The notes: generated by a model from the sequence alone, not told the origin. DNA of 64,000 bases from Cohnella laeviribosi DSM 21336 (GCF_000378425.1 NZ_KB899809.1:131032-195031); one strand, 5' to 3'; positions 33,829-43,700 are shown, counted from the first letter of the stretch. Numbers and translations are program-made.

Positions 33829-34365
33829 CTATGTCGATTTTGTTCGGTTCTTCGTTCCGGAAGGCTCGCGGTCGAAGAACAGATGCCTGGCGCGCAGGCT
33901 GCCGCCTTCCAGCTCCATCACGCCGAACGAATAGGCGGGCTGCCTTCTTTTGTCCGTCGGAGAGCCGGGGTTAAAGATCAGAATCCCGTTCAGCACCTTC
34001 GCCACCGGAATATGGGAATGCCCGTAGACGATCGCCTGCACGGCTTCCCCTTCGAACGCCCGAATGGCGTTTTGTTCGGTGTCTTTTCTGGATGCCGCTC
34101 CGTGTCCGTGCACAAGCCCGATCGCGACGTTTTCGAAACGGACGATTTTTCGATAGCCCAACCGCTTTACGACCTCCGGTCCGTCGTTGTTGCCCGCGAC
34201 GCCGTAAACGGGCGCAAAATCCGACAGTTCCTTGAACAGCTTGAGGTCGGTCCAATCTCCGGCATGCAAAATGGCGTCCGCAGCGGCCAGTTCCCGCACC
34301 AGCGGCTCGGGCAGCTTGCGGGCCATCCGGGGCATGTGCGTGTCCGCGACAACGACGATTTTCAC
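33829..34365 (-). CDS. YfcE/MJ0936-family metallophosphoesterase
   Basis: 178-residue calcineurin-like phosphoesterase. Metal-binding motifs in order: ADTH near residue 8, HAGDWTD, GNNDG, VHGHG and YGHSHIP. These single-domain enzymes cleave phosphodiesters; the natural substrate is not known. GTG at 34365 follows AAGGAGGG, and its position matches the first conserved strand (KIVVVADTH); an ATG eight codons upstream precedes that site. Confidence 0.9.
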   Translation of the reverse strand: MKIVVVADTHMPRMARKLPEPLVRELAAADAILHAGDWTDLKLFKELSDFAPVYGVAGNNDGPEVVKRLGYRKIVRFENVAIGLVHGHGAASRKDTEQNAIRAFEGEAVQAIVYGHSHIPVAKVLNGILIFNPGSPTDKRRQPAYSFGVMELEGGSLRARHLFFDREPSGTKNRTKST

Positions 34366-34476
34366 CCTCGCTCCCTCCTTGCCGCGCATTCGAACGCACG
34401 GCGATTTTCCATTAGTATATGCTGCCTAATGAAGCCGCGCAAAATGTTCAAAAATAACAAAACGTCAGTAAATAAG

Positions 34477-34555
34477 ACGATTTATTATTGATTTCGAATA
34501 TGTTTATGTATATATTGAATCACATAGTAACTTTTATTAAACGATTTATTTCGTT
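34477..34555. promoter_or_regulatory. Candidate Lrp-type control region
   Basis: AT-rich intergenic DNA before the Lrp gene. ACGATTTATT occurs at 34477 and again at 34541, 64 bases apart (about six helical turns), and the second is part of the inverted repeat AACGA-TTTATT-TCGTT. Repeated same-face sites are typical of Lrp-family autoregulation. Confidence 0.4.
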
Positions 34556-34595
34556 ATGAATGCAACGAACGGAATGAAAATGGAGGTTTCAAGCC

Positions 34596-35081
34596 ATGAC
34601 GCAGCCCGAAAAAAACGGACATTCCGCAGCGCCGGCACTCGACGAGGTCGACCGGCAAATCATCGCCGCCCTGCTCAAAAACGGCCGCATTTCGTATACC
34701 GACCTGGCCAAGGAGATCGGCCTCTCCCGCGTGGCGGTGCAATCGCGCATCAACGCGCTGATGGAGCGCGGCGTGATCGAACGCTTTACGGCCGTCATCA
34801 ATCCGGCGAATATCGGGCTTCAGGTGTCCGCTTTTTTTAACGTCGAAGTCGAGCCGAAATTTTTGCACGAGGTGGCCGACAAGCTGGCGGACGAACCTTC
34901 GGTCACCAGCCTTTACCACATGACGGGGCCGAGCAAGCTGCATATGCACGGACTGTTTGCCGACAATGCGGAAATGGAATCTTTTCTCAAAGATAAGCTG
35001 TACAAAATGCCCGGAATCACGAGCGTCGATTGCCAGGTGCTGATTACGCGGTACAAAAGCCGCATGGGAATGAGGTTGTAA
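34596..35081 (+). CDS. Lrp/AsnC-family regulator (YwrC-like)
   Basis: 161-residue regulator: N-terminal helix-turn-helix ([20 protein letters not shown], then [20 protein letters not shown]) and a C-terminal RAM domain. In B. subtilis ywrC encodes a similar Lrp protein beside two chromate-transporter halves (ywrB, ywrA); the same trio is present here. GGAGG lies 12 bases before the ATG. The stop is one base from the next ATG. Confidence 0.88.
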   Translation: MTQPEKNGHSAAPALDEVDRQIIAALLKNGRISYTDLAKEIGLSRVAVQSRINALMERGVIERFTAVINPANIGLQVSAFFNVEVEPKFLHEVADKLADEPSVTSLYHMTGPSKLHMHGLFADNAEMESFLKDKLYKMPGITSVDCQVLITRYKSRMGMRL

Positions 35082-35082
35082 C

Positions 35083-35733
35083 ATGGCTGAAGAAACGGAG
35101 AAAAGGACGGGCGCTTACGCGCAGCTCGCGTGGGCGATGATCAAAACCGGAATATTGGGTTATGGAGGCGGGCCTTCCGTCATCCCGCTCATCCGCTACG
35201 AAGCCGTAACGCATTACAAATGGATGAACGACGACGAGTTCGGCGAGGTGCTGGCCATCGCCAATGCGCTGCCCGGCCCGATCGCCACGAAGATGGGCGC
35301 GTATTTGGGGTATCGCCTCAAAGGCGTTGTCGGGGCGGCCGTCGGCGTGCTCGCGCATATTTTGCCCTCCTGCATCGCCATGATCGCCCTGCTGTCGGCC
35401 GTGCAATATTTGAGCGAATCGCCGGTCGTTCAGGGCATGATCGGCGCGGTGACGCCCGTCATCGCCGTCATGCTCGGGGAAATGGCATACCAGTTCGGCG
35501 AAAAAGCGGTCAAAGGACTCGGGGTCGCGCTCGGCATCGTTTTCTTCGGGCTGTCGTTCGCGCTGCTGCAGATCATCCACCTGCATCCGGCCCTCGTCAT
35601 CGCGCTGTTCCTCGCCTACGGGGCTTTCCATTACCGGGCGTCCGCCTGGTTCAAACGCCGCCGCCAGGAAGCAACAGGGAGTAACGGAAGCAATGACGGC
35701 GATGGAGACAACAGCGATAACAGCGGCAAATAG
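35083..35733 (+). CDS. Chromate transporter, half-size subunit 1 (YwrB/ChrA-like)
   Basis: 216-residue member of the CHR family, short type, which works as a pair of half-size proteins with inverted topology. Motifs: GYGGGPSVIPLIRYEAV, then LAIANALPGPIATKMGAYLGY and SCIAMIALLSAVQYL. About six helices. The last 20 residues are a low-complexity Asn/Ser/Gly/Asp tail encoded by a repetitive tract that continues into the intergenic DNA. Probably exports chromate, though substrate is inferred from family. Confidence 0.9.
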   Translation: MAEETEKRTGAYAQLAWAMIKTGILGYGGGPSVIPLIRYEAVTHYKWMNDDEFGEVLAIANALPGPIATKMGAYLGYRLKGVVGAAVGVLAHILPSCIAMIALLSAVQYLSESPVVQGMIGAVTPVIAVMLGEMAYQFGEKAVKGLGVALGIVFFGLSFALLQIIHLHPALVIALFLAYGAFHYRASAWFKRRRQEATGSNGSNDGDGDNSDNSGK

Positions 35734-35772
35734 CGGCAACAGCGGCAAATAGCGGAAATAGCGGCAAACAGC
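35709..35772 (+). repeat. Low-complexity AGCGGCAA minisatellite
   Basis: Short tandem units (AACAGCGGCAAATAGCGGC and variants, 9-10 bases each) run through the stop codon of the first chromate-transporter gene and 40 bases beyond. Slippage here would change the length of the protein tail. Confidence 0.65.
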
Positions 35773-35792
35773 CTTCTTAAGGAGCGTAGTTT

Positions 35793-36329
35793 ATGGACTT
35801 GATCAACCTTATCGTCGGCTTTTTTCTCGCGAACGTGCTCGGATACGGAGGAGGTCCGGCTTCGATTCCGTTAATGTACCAGGAGATTGTGAACCATTAC
35901 CGCTGGACCACCGATCGCGAGTTTTCCAATATACTCGCGCTCGGCAATGCGCTGCCCGGCCCGATCGCGACCAAAATCGCCGCCTTCGTCGGCTACGACG
36001 TTTCCGGCCTGGCCGGAGCGCTCGCGGCGCTGGCCGCTACGGTCGTCCCATCCGCGGCGGCGCTGATCGTGCTGCTCAAGGCGCTGCAGCGCTTCCGCCG
36101 GTCGGACGCCGTCAAAGGCATGACGCTGCTCGTGCAGCCGGTCATTGCCGTCATGATGCTTCTCCTGACGTACGAGATGGGCGAAAGCTCCATCCATCAT
36201 ATCGGCCTCTGGCAATCGCTGGGCATCGCCGCCGTCGCCTTCTGGGCGATGATTGTCAAGAAGATCCATCCGGCCCTCGTCATCGTCGCCGCTTTCGTCT
36301 ACGGCGGCATCGTGCTGCCGCTGGTTTGA
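35793..36329 (+). CDS. Chromate transporter, half-size subunit 2 (YwrA/ChrA-like)
   Basis: 178-residue CHR-family half transporter, partner of the preceding gene. Motifs GYGGGPASIPLMYQEIV and LGNALPGPIATKIAAFVGY parallel those of subunit 1. Five to six helices. AAGGAGCG precedes the ATG. Last gene of the Lrp-controlled unit. Confidence 0.9.
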   Translation: MDLINLIVGFFLANVLGYGGGPASIPLMYQEIVNHYRWTTDREFSNILALGNALPGPIATKIAAFVGYDVSGLAGALAALAATVVPSAAALIVLLKALQRFRRSDAVKGMTLLVQPVIAVMMLLLTYEMGESSIHHIGLWQSLGIAAVAFWAMIVKKIHPALVIVAAFVYGGIVLPLV

Positions 36330-36369
36330 AGCTGCGGCGCCCCGCTTCGGGCAAGTTCGGACGTGTTCC

Positions 36370-36560
36370 GGCAGCCCGGCCAAGTCCGGGTGGAGGTTCG
36401 GACCTTTTCGAATACGTCCAGGGAAGTCCGGGAGGGTCCGAGAAAGTCCGGGTAAGTCCCGGAGGGTTCCCAGAAAGTCCGGAAAATTCAGGGCGGGTTC
36501 GAGCAAATCCGGGCCAAAACCAGTCAAGGCCGAGCGGGTTCGATCGGGTTCGGACAGGTT
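36370..36560 (+). repeat. Degenerate AAGTCCGGG repeat tract
   Basis: Downstream of the chromate genes AAGTCCGGG or close variants occur at about 36381, 36424, 36443, 36454, 36475 and 36504, separated by 8-30 bases rich in GGTTCG and GGAGG. No coding frame with a start spans it. The remaining part of the 382-base gap holds only the terminator and the ydjM leader. Confidence 0.55.
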
Positions 36561-36591
36561 ACGAAAGCCGGACCGGACAACCGCATTATTC

Positions 36592-36632
36592 AGGCCCCGA
36601 AGGCCCCGCGCCTTTCGGGGTTTGCCTTTTAT
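36592..36632 (+). terminator. Candidate terminator after the chromate genes
   Basis: CCCCGAAGG, loop CCCCGCG, CCTTTCGGGG, then TTTGCCTTTT. The stem has one bulge. Confidence 0.6.
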
Positions 36633-36711
36633 CGGCGCCGCATGTATAATGACAAAGCAAACAAACGTTCCCGTTTCAGGGGACGCGATTACGCGACGCT
36701 TTGGAGGCACT

Positions 36712-37356
36712 ATGAAAGGAACGACCCATTTGGCCGTAGGAGCGGGAATCGGCGTAACGGCCGCGTTCGTGTACCCTATTCGTCTGGAGGACGCCATCCT
36801 GTACGCAGCCGTCACCGCTTTTTCCGCGCTGAGCGCCGACCTTGACGGCACCAATCTGCTGAGCGCCAAGCTCGGCAAAGTCTCCCGCTTCATCCGCGAA
36901 AGCGCCCTGTGGACGGGGATTTTATCCGTCGGCTGCTTAAGCTGGCTGTATTTCGCGCGCGGCCTGTTGTACCCGAAGCTTGCGATTGCCGCCGTATCGC
37001 TGCTGCTTCTCGGGCTGCTGATGAAGCAGGGCTTCATGCGCAACCTGCTCGTCAGCCTCATCGGCGCCGGACTCATTTATGCGGGATGGAACTTTCGGCT
37101 GTACGGCCTGATCGGGTTGGGCGTCTTCGTCGCCTGGGCTCCCTGGCTGAACCACCGGGGGCTGACGCACACCGTATGGGCCGTTATCGCCTGGGGCGCG
37201 ATCGCCCGCGCCTTCGAGGAAGAATGGGGCATCCCCGGACTTATGAATTTTGCGGTCGCCGGCTACCTGTCCCATCTGCTCCTCGACACGATGACGCCGA
37301 GCGGCGTCAAATGGCTGTTTCCGATCAGCAAAAAGTCGTTTAAGATCCGGTTTTGA
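36712..37356 (+). CDS. YdjM-like metal-dependent hydrolase (DUF457)
   Basis: 214-residue membrane protein of the YdjM/DUF457 family, annotated as membrane-bound metal-dependent hydrolases. Likely metal ligands: THLAVGAG near the start, SALSADLDGTN, NHRGLTHTVW, and YLSHLLLDTMTPSGVKWLFP. Four to five helices. ATG 36712 follows TTGGAGG; longer frames upstream cross the repeat tract. Substrate unknown; LexA-regulated in E. coli, but no SOS box is evident here. Confidence 0.85.
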   Translation: MKGTTHLAVGAGIGVTAAFVYPIRLEDAILYAAVTAFSALSADLDGTNLLSAKLGKVSRFIRESALWTGILSVGCLSWLYFARGLLYPKLAIAAVSLLLLGLLMKQGFMRNLLVSLIGAGLIYAGWNFRLYGLIGLGVFVAWAPWLNHRGLTHTVWAVIAWGAIARAFEEEWGIPGLMNFAVAGYLSHLLLDTMTPSGVKWLFPISKKSFKIRF

Positions 37357-37411
37357 GCCCGATATTCCGGGGTGCCCGCCCCCGCAAGCAAACGAAACAT
37401 CCTTTCCTCTA

Positions 37412-37755
37412 GTCCGGCGAGCGGGGTGCTAGATTTAATTGCCGCTATGACACTTCGATCGGGGGAACGCGCGAAAACGGCTTGGCCGTTGCTTTTTGGG
37501 CAACTACAGCCCCGATTCCCCGCCTCCGCGGGCCGGATGCCCGGTGTAATTGCCGCTATAGCAATTAAATCGGGGGGTCGCGCGAAAACCTGCTCTGCAA
37601 TTGCTTTTTGAGCAACTGCAGCCCCGATCCCCCGCCCCCGCGGGCCGGATGCCCGGTGTAATTGCCGCTATAGCAATTAAAACGGGGGCTTGCGCAAAAA
37701 CCGGCTCTGCAGTTGCGGTTTTGGCAACTGCAGTCCGGCTCGTCCGCTCCGGCGG
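37412..37755 (+). repeat. Three tandem 112-bp hairpin repeats, family A
   Basis: Three consecutive copies with a 111-112 base period (the GCCGCTAT block begins at 37441, 37552 and 37664). Each copy carries two palindromes: AATTGCCGCTATAGCAATT (degenerate in copy one) and a stem like CTGCAGTTGC-GGTTTTG-GCAACTGCAG. Copies two and three are over 85 percent alike by eye; copy one is more diverged. No reading frame is preserved. A fourth copy lies inverted at 1-118. Confidence 0.85.
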
Positions 37756-37764
37756 GCGGATACG

Positions 37765-37821
37765 AAAAATGAACCTCCAGAGACCACTCTTTTACAGTGG
37801 TTTCGGAGGTTCATTTTTTCT
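37765..37821. terminator. Bidirectional terminator between ydjM and the GH38 gene
   Basis: AAAAATGAACCTCC pairs with GGAGGTTCATTTTT and encloses ACCACT/AGTGGT, a nearly continuous 20-bp stem with A and T runs on opposite sides. It sits between convergent genes. Confidence 0.85.
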
Positions 37822-37872
37822 ATATGGGGACCGGTATGAGAACCGGCTTTTGGGGTATTCCCTTTATTCCCT

Positions 37873-40695
37873 TTAGATCAGCCCATTTTCAGCACGCAAT
37901 CCAACGGTGACGATTTCGCACGGTCCGACCGGCAACGCGAATTCCCCGGAAGGCTGCGCCGCCAGCGGCTGGACCTGCTCTTCCAGAATGTTGCTCTTGT
38001 ATGCGCCCGCGATCGGCACATCCGCCGCGATCGTCAGCGCCGCGTCGTCCCGGCTCAGGTTATACCAGCGCAGCATGAGATCGCCGGTTTGCTCGTTGCG
38101 CTTCATGGAAGAGGAGGCAAGCTTCTCCCCCGTCCAGCGAAGCGGAGCGTAGACGGGCCGGATATCGCCTGCATGCACCCCGGTCTGGCAAACCGTCCAT
38201 GGCGCCTGGAACTGGTAGGCTTGCTCGTACGCGCCGGAACGGATGCCTTCCCCGTCATGGGGAATCAGCTTCAGGCGAGCCGCGCATTCGCCGAGGCATT
38301 GCGCTTCCGGCGTCGGGAACAAGCCCCAGTCGCCCAGTTCGCCGACGGCGCGCAGCAGCGTGACGGCAATCGTATTGCGGCCGTCGCGCAGCACCTCGTA
38401 CTCGTTCAGCCCCAGATTGGCCACCGTAAGCCCCGCTCCGTCGCCGCTGACGTCAACAAACGCCTGCTGATGCTGCGTATAGCTCGGGTTTTCCCACTCC
38501 GGCGCCGGAACGTTGTTTCTCGTTGCGATCTCGAACAGAGAATCGGCGTTATGCGTCTCGGCGGCCACATCGGTCGGGAACAGCATCCGAACCCGATGAT
38601 CCTTGGCCCGGTTGTCGAAGGAGGATTCGATTTCCACGCCCCGGCCCGACCTTTCCAGGCGGACAACCGTGCGGATCGTAAGCGGCACCTTCATCTTCGA
38701 ACGCCGCGCCTTGCGGTAGGGATAGTAGACAAGCTCCCGCTGCTCCTGCTCCAGCCGCTCATCCGCCGAGGCCGGAATCTCCCAGTCGTGGACGATTTCC
38801 AGGCTGGCGCGGTAAGGCGTGTTTTCGACGACGGAAATCCGGGCGGACAGCCCCTTCGTCGTCAAGGGCGGCTCCCCTTCCGGCTGCTTGAACATATATT
38901 CGTTGCCGATGTCGCCAACGTCCTCGTAAATGCCGAGATCGCGGAAAACGCGGCCCGTTGCTTTGTCGGTCAGCGCAAACGAGCCGTCGTCGGCCACTTC
39001 CACCTTCAGAAATTCGTTTTCGAGCGCGCGATCGCCCGCAACCAAAGAGGATACGAGAGCTGAAGATGGCGGAGCTGCGGATTCGGGAGCCGAAGCCGAC
39101 GTGGACGCGGCAGCCGTGGAAGCGGCAGTCGAAGCCGCCGCGCCGCTCGCCGCGCGAACCCAGGCGTACGTTCTCAGTCCGAGCGCGGGCACATCCGCCG
39201 CTTCGAAGACCAGCTTCACCCGGCGGCAGAAATACGGTTGACGGAACTTGTCGTCCGGCAGGTCGTAGCCGAACTGCAGGCCCAGATCCTCAGCCGTGCA
39301 TTCGACAAGGGCGCCCCGCTCGTCCACGAGAACGCGTCCGGACAGATCGAGCGACTTGATCTTCCGGGCCGCCTCCTCCAGCGTATAGCCGTCGCGAAAA
39401 TACAGCCGTTCCGCGTCCAGCTCGATCGTCACGACGCCCGTCCGCGGCGTGCCCGTCGTGTTGAAGACGACGACCGGGCGCGCGTCGGAACCGAACCGTT
39501 CGAATCCGGTCGTATCGATCCGGTCGGCAACATAGGCTGCGCTCGCTTCGATCACGCTTTCCGCCACATGGCGGCTCTTGTCGAAGCGGGTGACCATCTC
39601 GCGGTGCACCTCGTCGACGCTGCAGCCGCAAATGCTGTCGTGCGGATGGTTTTGCATCAGCGTTTTCCAGGCATACGTCAGCAAATGATGCGGGTAGCTT
39701 CCGCCGTGCAGCGAGGCCAGCGCCGCCAGCGGTTCCGCCGCTTTCTCCAGCAGCGCCTGGCCGAGCTGGTTCATCTGCTTCAAATAGACGCGGGAAGACG
39801 CGGTGTTGACGAGCGTTCCCCAGCCGTCGGTACGCTGGCTGCGCAGTTCGCCGTAAACGGAAGAAAGCTCCTTGTCGATGGCGCCTTCCAGCGCCCGGAC
39901 ATAATCCGGCAAGCTCGAGTGCACGAACTCGACATCCGGAAAAAGCCTCCTTGCGGTCCGGATCGCCTCGGGCAAATCGAGCTGAACCGGCTGATGGTCG
40001 CAGCCGTTCATAAACAGCAGCTCTCCGGTCGAGGCGTACTTTTCCGCGTCGGCCAGCTTGCGCTCCCAGTATGCCCTGGCCTCCGCCTCGTTCTTCGGCA
40101 CTTCGTTGCCGTTCGAATACCAGTTGGCGAACAGAACGCCGAGCACCTTCGAGCCGTCCGGGCCGACCCACGTCAATTCGGAAAAGGAGGACTCGTACCC
40201 GCCGTAGGAGACGGTGTTGTTAAAGCCCGTCGGTTTCACGCCGCGTCCGAAAAACACATTGCGGATGCCCGCCTGCCGCATCAGCTGCGGCGTTTGCCCG
40301 GCCAGGCCGAACGTGTCCGGATAATAGCCGATTTTGGCCGGCTGCCCGAAGCGCTTCGCGTCCTGATGTCCGATTTGCAGGTTGCGGACATTCGCTTCGC
40401 CGCTCGTCAGAAACGCATCCTGCAAAATGTACCACGGACCGATGATCAGCCGGCCTTGGCGAATGAGCTTTTCCAGGCGGTCTCGTTGCTCCGGACGAAC
40501 CTGCAGGTAATCCTCCAAAATAATCGTTTGCCCGTCCAGATGGAAGCTCCGGAATTCCGGATCCCGCTCCAGCTTGTCAAGCAGCGTATCGATCAGATGG
40601 ACAAGCCGGACATGGTGTTTCTCGTACGGCAAGTACCATTCCCGGTCCCAATGCGTATGGGAGACGATATGCGCGGTTTTTCGGGGGTTTGCCAT
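37873..40695 (-). CDS. GH38 alpha-mannosidase
   Basis: 940-residue glycoside hydrolase family 38 enzyme, releasing alpha-linked mannose by a retaining, zinc-dependent mechanism. The N-terminal domain has HTHWDREWY (His15 and Asp17 as zinc ligands), nucleophile Asp127 in YYPDTFG, and a later zinc His in NHPHDSICGC. Beta-sandwich domains follow. A 38-residue Ala/Ser/Thr-rich insertion interrupts the protein (codons at 39045-39162). AAAGGAG precedes the ATG at 40695. No signal peptide, so it acts on imported oligosaccharides. Last gene of the mannoside operon; MngB-like proteins acting on mannosylglycerate are an alternative. Confidence 0.93.
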   Translation of the reverse strand: MANPRKTAHIVSHTHWDREWYLPYEKHHVRLVHLIDTLLDKLERDPEFRSFHLDGQTIILEDYLQVRPEQRDRLEKLIRQGRLIIGPWYILQDAFLTSGEANVRNLQIGHQDAKRFGQPAKIGYYPDTFGLAGQTPQLMRQAGIRNVFFGRGVKPTGFNNTVSYGGYESSFSELTWVGPDGSKVLGVLFANWYSNGNEVPKNEAEARAYWERKLADAEKYASTGELLFMNGCDHQPVQLDLPEAIRTARRLFPDVEFVHSSLPDYVRALEGAIDKELSSVYGELRSQRTDGWGTLVNTASSRVYLKQMNQLGQALLEKAAEPLAALASLHGGSYPHHLLTYAWKTLMQNHPHDSICGCSVDEVHREMVTRFDKSRHVAESVIEASAAYVADRIDTTGFERFGSDARPVVVFNTTGTPRTGVVTIELDAERLYFRDGYTLEEAARKIKSLDLSGRVLVDERGALVECTAEDLGLQFGYDLPDDKFRQPYFCRRVKLVFEAADVPALGLRTYAWVRAASGAAASTAASTAAASTSASAPESAAPPSSALVSSLVAGDRALENEFLKVEVADDGSFALTDKATGRVFRDLGIYEDVGDIGNEYMFKQPEGEPPLTTKGLSARISVVENTPYRASLEIVHDWEIPASADERLEQEQRELVYYPYRKARRSKMKVPLTIRTVVRLERSGRGVEIESSFDNRAKDHRVRMLFPTDVAAETHNADSLFEIATRNNVPAPEWENPSYTQHQQAFVDVSGDGAGLTVANLGLNEYEVLRDGRNTIAVTLLRAVGELGDWGLFPTPEAQCLGECAARLKLIPHDGEGIRSGAYEQAYQFQAPWTVCQTGVHAGDIRPVYAPLRWTGEKLASSSMKRNEQTGDLMLRWYNLSRDDAALTIAADVPIAGAYKSNILEEQVQPLAAQPSGEFALPVGPCEIVTVGLRAENGLI

Positions 40696-40717
40696 GATAT
40701 CTCCTTTCGCGTCTGCG

Positions 40718-43700
40718 TCAATTGCCGTTCGTTGCGATTTGCATTTCGCCGGAGCGGTACACGGCCAGCAGCCGGCCGGTCCGGTCGGTCGCAAACAGCG
40801 CCGAGCGTTCCTTCTCCAGCACAAACGAATAGATTTGCTTCGTATCCGGGTCCTGGACTTCGATTTCGCGATCCCAGGCGGTTTCCGAAACGAAAATATA
40901 AAGATAGCCTTTCTCGAAGCTCAGCTTCCGGCCATAAACGCCCGGCTCCTCTCCGCCCTTGCGCCACAGCAGCGTCTGCCGCACGCCGGACGCCTCGGCC
41001 GCATAGCGGTAAAGCGCGGCAACCGGTTCGATCCGGTCGTTCAATTCGACGGGCAGCGGACACCAGATGAGCTTCCCGCGTCCGAGGGCGACTTCGACAA
41101 GCGCGTCCCCTTCCCGTTCCGGCGCGCCGTTGCCGCCGTCTACGTTGCGCGTTTCCTTCACCAGCTCGGCGATCCGCCGCCGGCCGAACGAAACCGGCAG
41201 CGCTTGGCCGCCCAGCAGGAGCTTTTCCTCGCGGCGGATATTGCCGGCTTTCCGGACGCCAAGCAGGCCGTCCAGCCGCGCGGTATTCCGCCAGTAGGCG
41301 TCCAGACCGAGCGGCCCGGTCGCAAGCAGCGTCGCTCCGGTTTCGCTCGCGATGTCCAGCAGCCTCTCGATCGCGCCGTCGTCCATGTTGTGCGGACTCG
41401 GCAGCACGATCAGCCTGGCCGGATATTTGCGCAAATCTTCCGGATGGTACTCCGACGCGCCCCGGAACGGCAATTTCAGCTCGTAAGCCAGCGCCCGCGC
41501 CGCACAGGTCGTCGCATCGAACGCCAGCTTGCGGTTCGAGAAGTCGTTGGAGTACGGAAACACGACCGCGATGTCTTCCAGCTCGCGCCCGCTGAACAGG
41601 TCGCGGATTTCACCCATAAACCGTCCGAAATCATAGGAGACGTCCGCTTCCGGCTTTTCCGTGCCGTCGGCCCGGAGCGCGCCGATGTGCGATTCGTTGG
41701 CGTTGTCCATATAAAAGTTCGTATTCCAGATCCAATGGATCGCACCCGCCCCGCCGGCGGCGAAAGCGTACGCGTATTTGCGTTCCAGCAGGCATTTCAG
41801 CTCCGCTTCGGAGCGCTTCGCCCGCCCGTCCGGCGTCTCGACGTACATGATGCCCGTCTCCTGAACCAGATTCGGCTTGTCCGCCGTCTTGGCGAAAATG
41901 CCGTCCCACAGCAGGTAATCGTTCAGCCACCACGAATGAACCGTCGTATAGTCGACCGCCTGCCCGTAGAAAAACGGCGACGGCCGCTGCGCGCCGAGCG
42001 CCTCGTCCTGACCGACGGTGACCAGATGCTCCGGGCACAGCTCCTTGATCGTATCCCTCAGCTCCTTGGCCCAGGCGTTGTGCATGTCCATCGAAAACAG
42101 GCAGTAGTCGAGCCAGCGCGTGCCTTTTTTGCCCGAATGAATGTCCTGAACGCTGAAATTGATCTCTTCCGGCTCCGGCGGCAAAGCTGCCGCGAAATCG
42201 GGAAGCTGTTCCGGCGTCATGTTCCATCTTTCCTGCAGCGCCTCGATCGATCGGTGCCGCCGCTTAAGCCAGTCCGAGAACGCCTTCCGCTCGAACGGAT
42301 CGCGCGCCGAACGCGGGCCGTCCGAGAAGATGCGGGCCGGGTCGAACATCGACGGCTCGTTGATCAGATCCCAATCGACGTGCGTCGTCTTCCGATGGCG
42401 GGACACGATCGAGCGGACAAACCGCTTCTGCGCCTCCAGGCTGCGCGGGTCGAGATACGGATTGATCCCTTCCCACGTTTCCGGCGTAAAGGAGAAAAAG
42501 GTGAACGTGACGTGCAAATCGTGCCGCGCCGCGGTCAGCAGAAACGCGTCGACGGCGCGCAGCGCTTCTTCGGAGGCATGCCCGTCGGCAAACATGACAT
42601 GCCGGTACGCCGTCCAGATGCCCGTCCGAATCCAGTTGATGCCGGCCTTTTTCATTTGGGCCATGTCGCGATCCCAGACGTCCGCATTGGGAAGCTGCAA
42701 AAACTTGCGGGCAACATCGCTCGCCATGTAGGTCATCCCGACGACCGGCAGCGGCCGCCCGTCTTGAATAAAATAGTCGCGCCCTCGGCCGATCGGCTTG
42801 CCCTTCGCCAGCAGCGCTTCGTCATGCCCCCAGAATGCCTGGCGCAGCGTGCGGCTTTCCCCGTTCGGCGCCGTCGCCCGGCACACGACGCGGTACAGCC
42901 CGCTTTCGACCGCAAACGGCAGCGGCAGGCGGACAGCATTCAGCTCTCCCGACACTTCGGCTTCCAGCCGCTCCGTCCATTCGGGACTGCCGCTTCCCTC
43001 GCGTTCAACCGTCAGTTCGAAGCGCCATGTTTCCTTGGCCGAAGCCGGCAAACGCCTGCTTAGCCGCTGCGTCTGCAGCGTCAGCGTCGCCCGCTCTCCC
43101 GGCATGTAAGCGGCGTAGTTCGGCTTCAGCCATAGCTCCGTCACGCCGCTGGCGACAAAATCGGTCCAGCGCTTCAGCGCCCGGACGCTTTCCGGCTTCG
43201 GCTCGAGCGGTTGGCCGACGAACAGCCACCGCCCGCCGGCGAACGGGCCGCCGACGTGTTCCCACAGCACGACCGGAGCCGATACGGCCCTTCCTTCCGA
43301 GGATATGCCCTTAAGCAGCGCGTATATTCGGGTATCCATCGGACCGGCCGAGCCCATCTGATGCGGATGGTCGCTGCTCTTCGTCACATGCGGCACAAGA
43401 TTCCACGTGTCCCGGACCGGCAGCAGCCCCTCGTCGCCGGCCAGCAGCGGAAGTTCCGCAAGCGCTTCGTACCGCGCCGCCCGGCTGCCGTCGACCCGGA
43501 GCGCTTCATGAATATGAAGCTGCTGATGATAGCCGGTCTGCTCCGCTTCGACGGCCCACCGGCCGTTCTCCCGTCTTGCCGGCCGCTTGAACGGCGCGCC
43601 GCCGACGCTGATAAGCCCGCCGCCGCGGCGGACGAACGCCAGGATCGCGGTCCAGGCGGGTTTCGGAAAATACGGCGCGTGCAGGTTGACGAACACGCCG

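Noticed and set aside
36253-37356. 367-codon reading of the YdjM-like gene
   Set aside because: The extension translates the AAGTCCGGG repeat tract and overlaps the chromate transporter; TTGGAGG before 36712 marks the real start.
37412-37755. CRISPR array at the tandem repeats
   Set aside because: Units are 112 bases, directly adjoining, with diverged copies and no constant repeat/unique spacer pattern; no cas genes are present.
40574-43063. 829-codon plus-strand frame opposite the GH-A hydrolase and GH38 start
   Set aside because: Long, but Arg-rich without any motif, and both minus-strand genes have catalytic residues and proper ribosome-binding sites.
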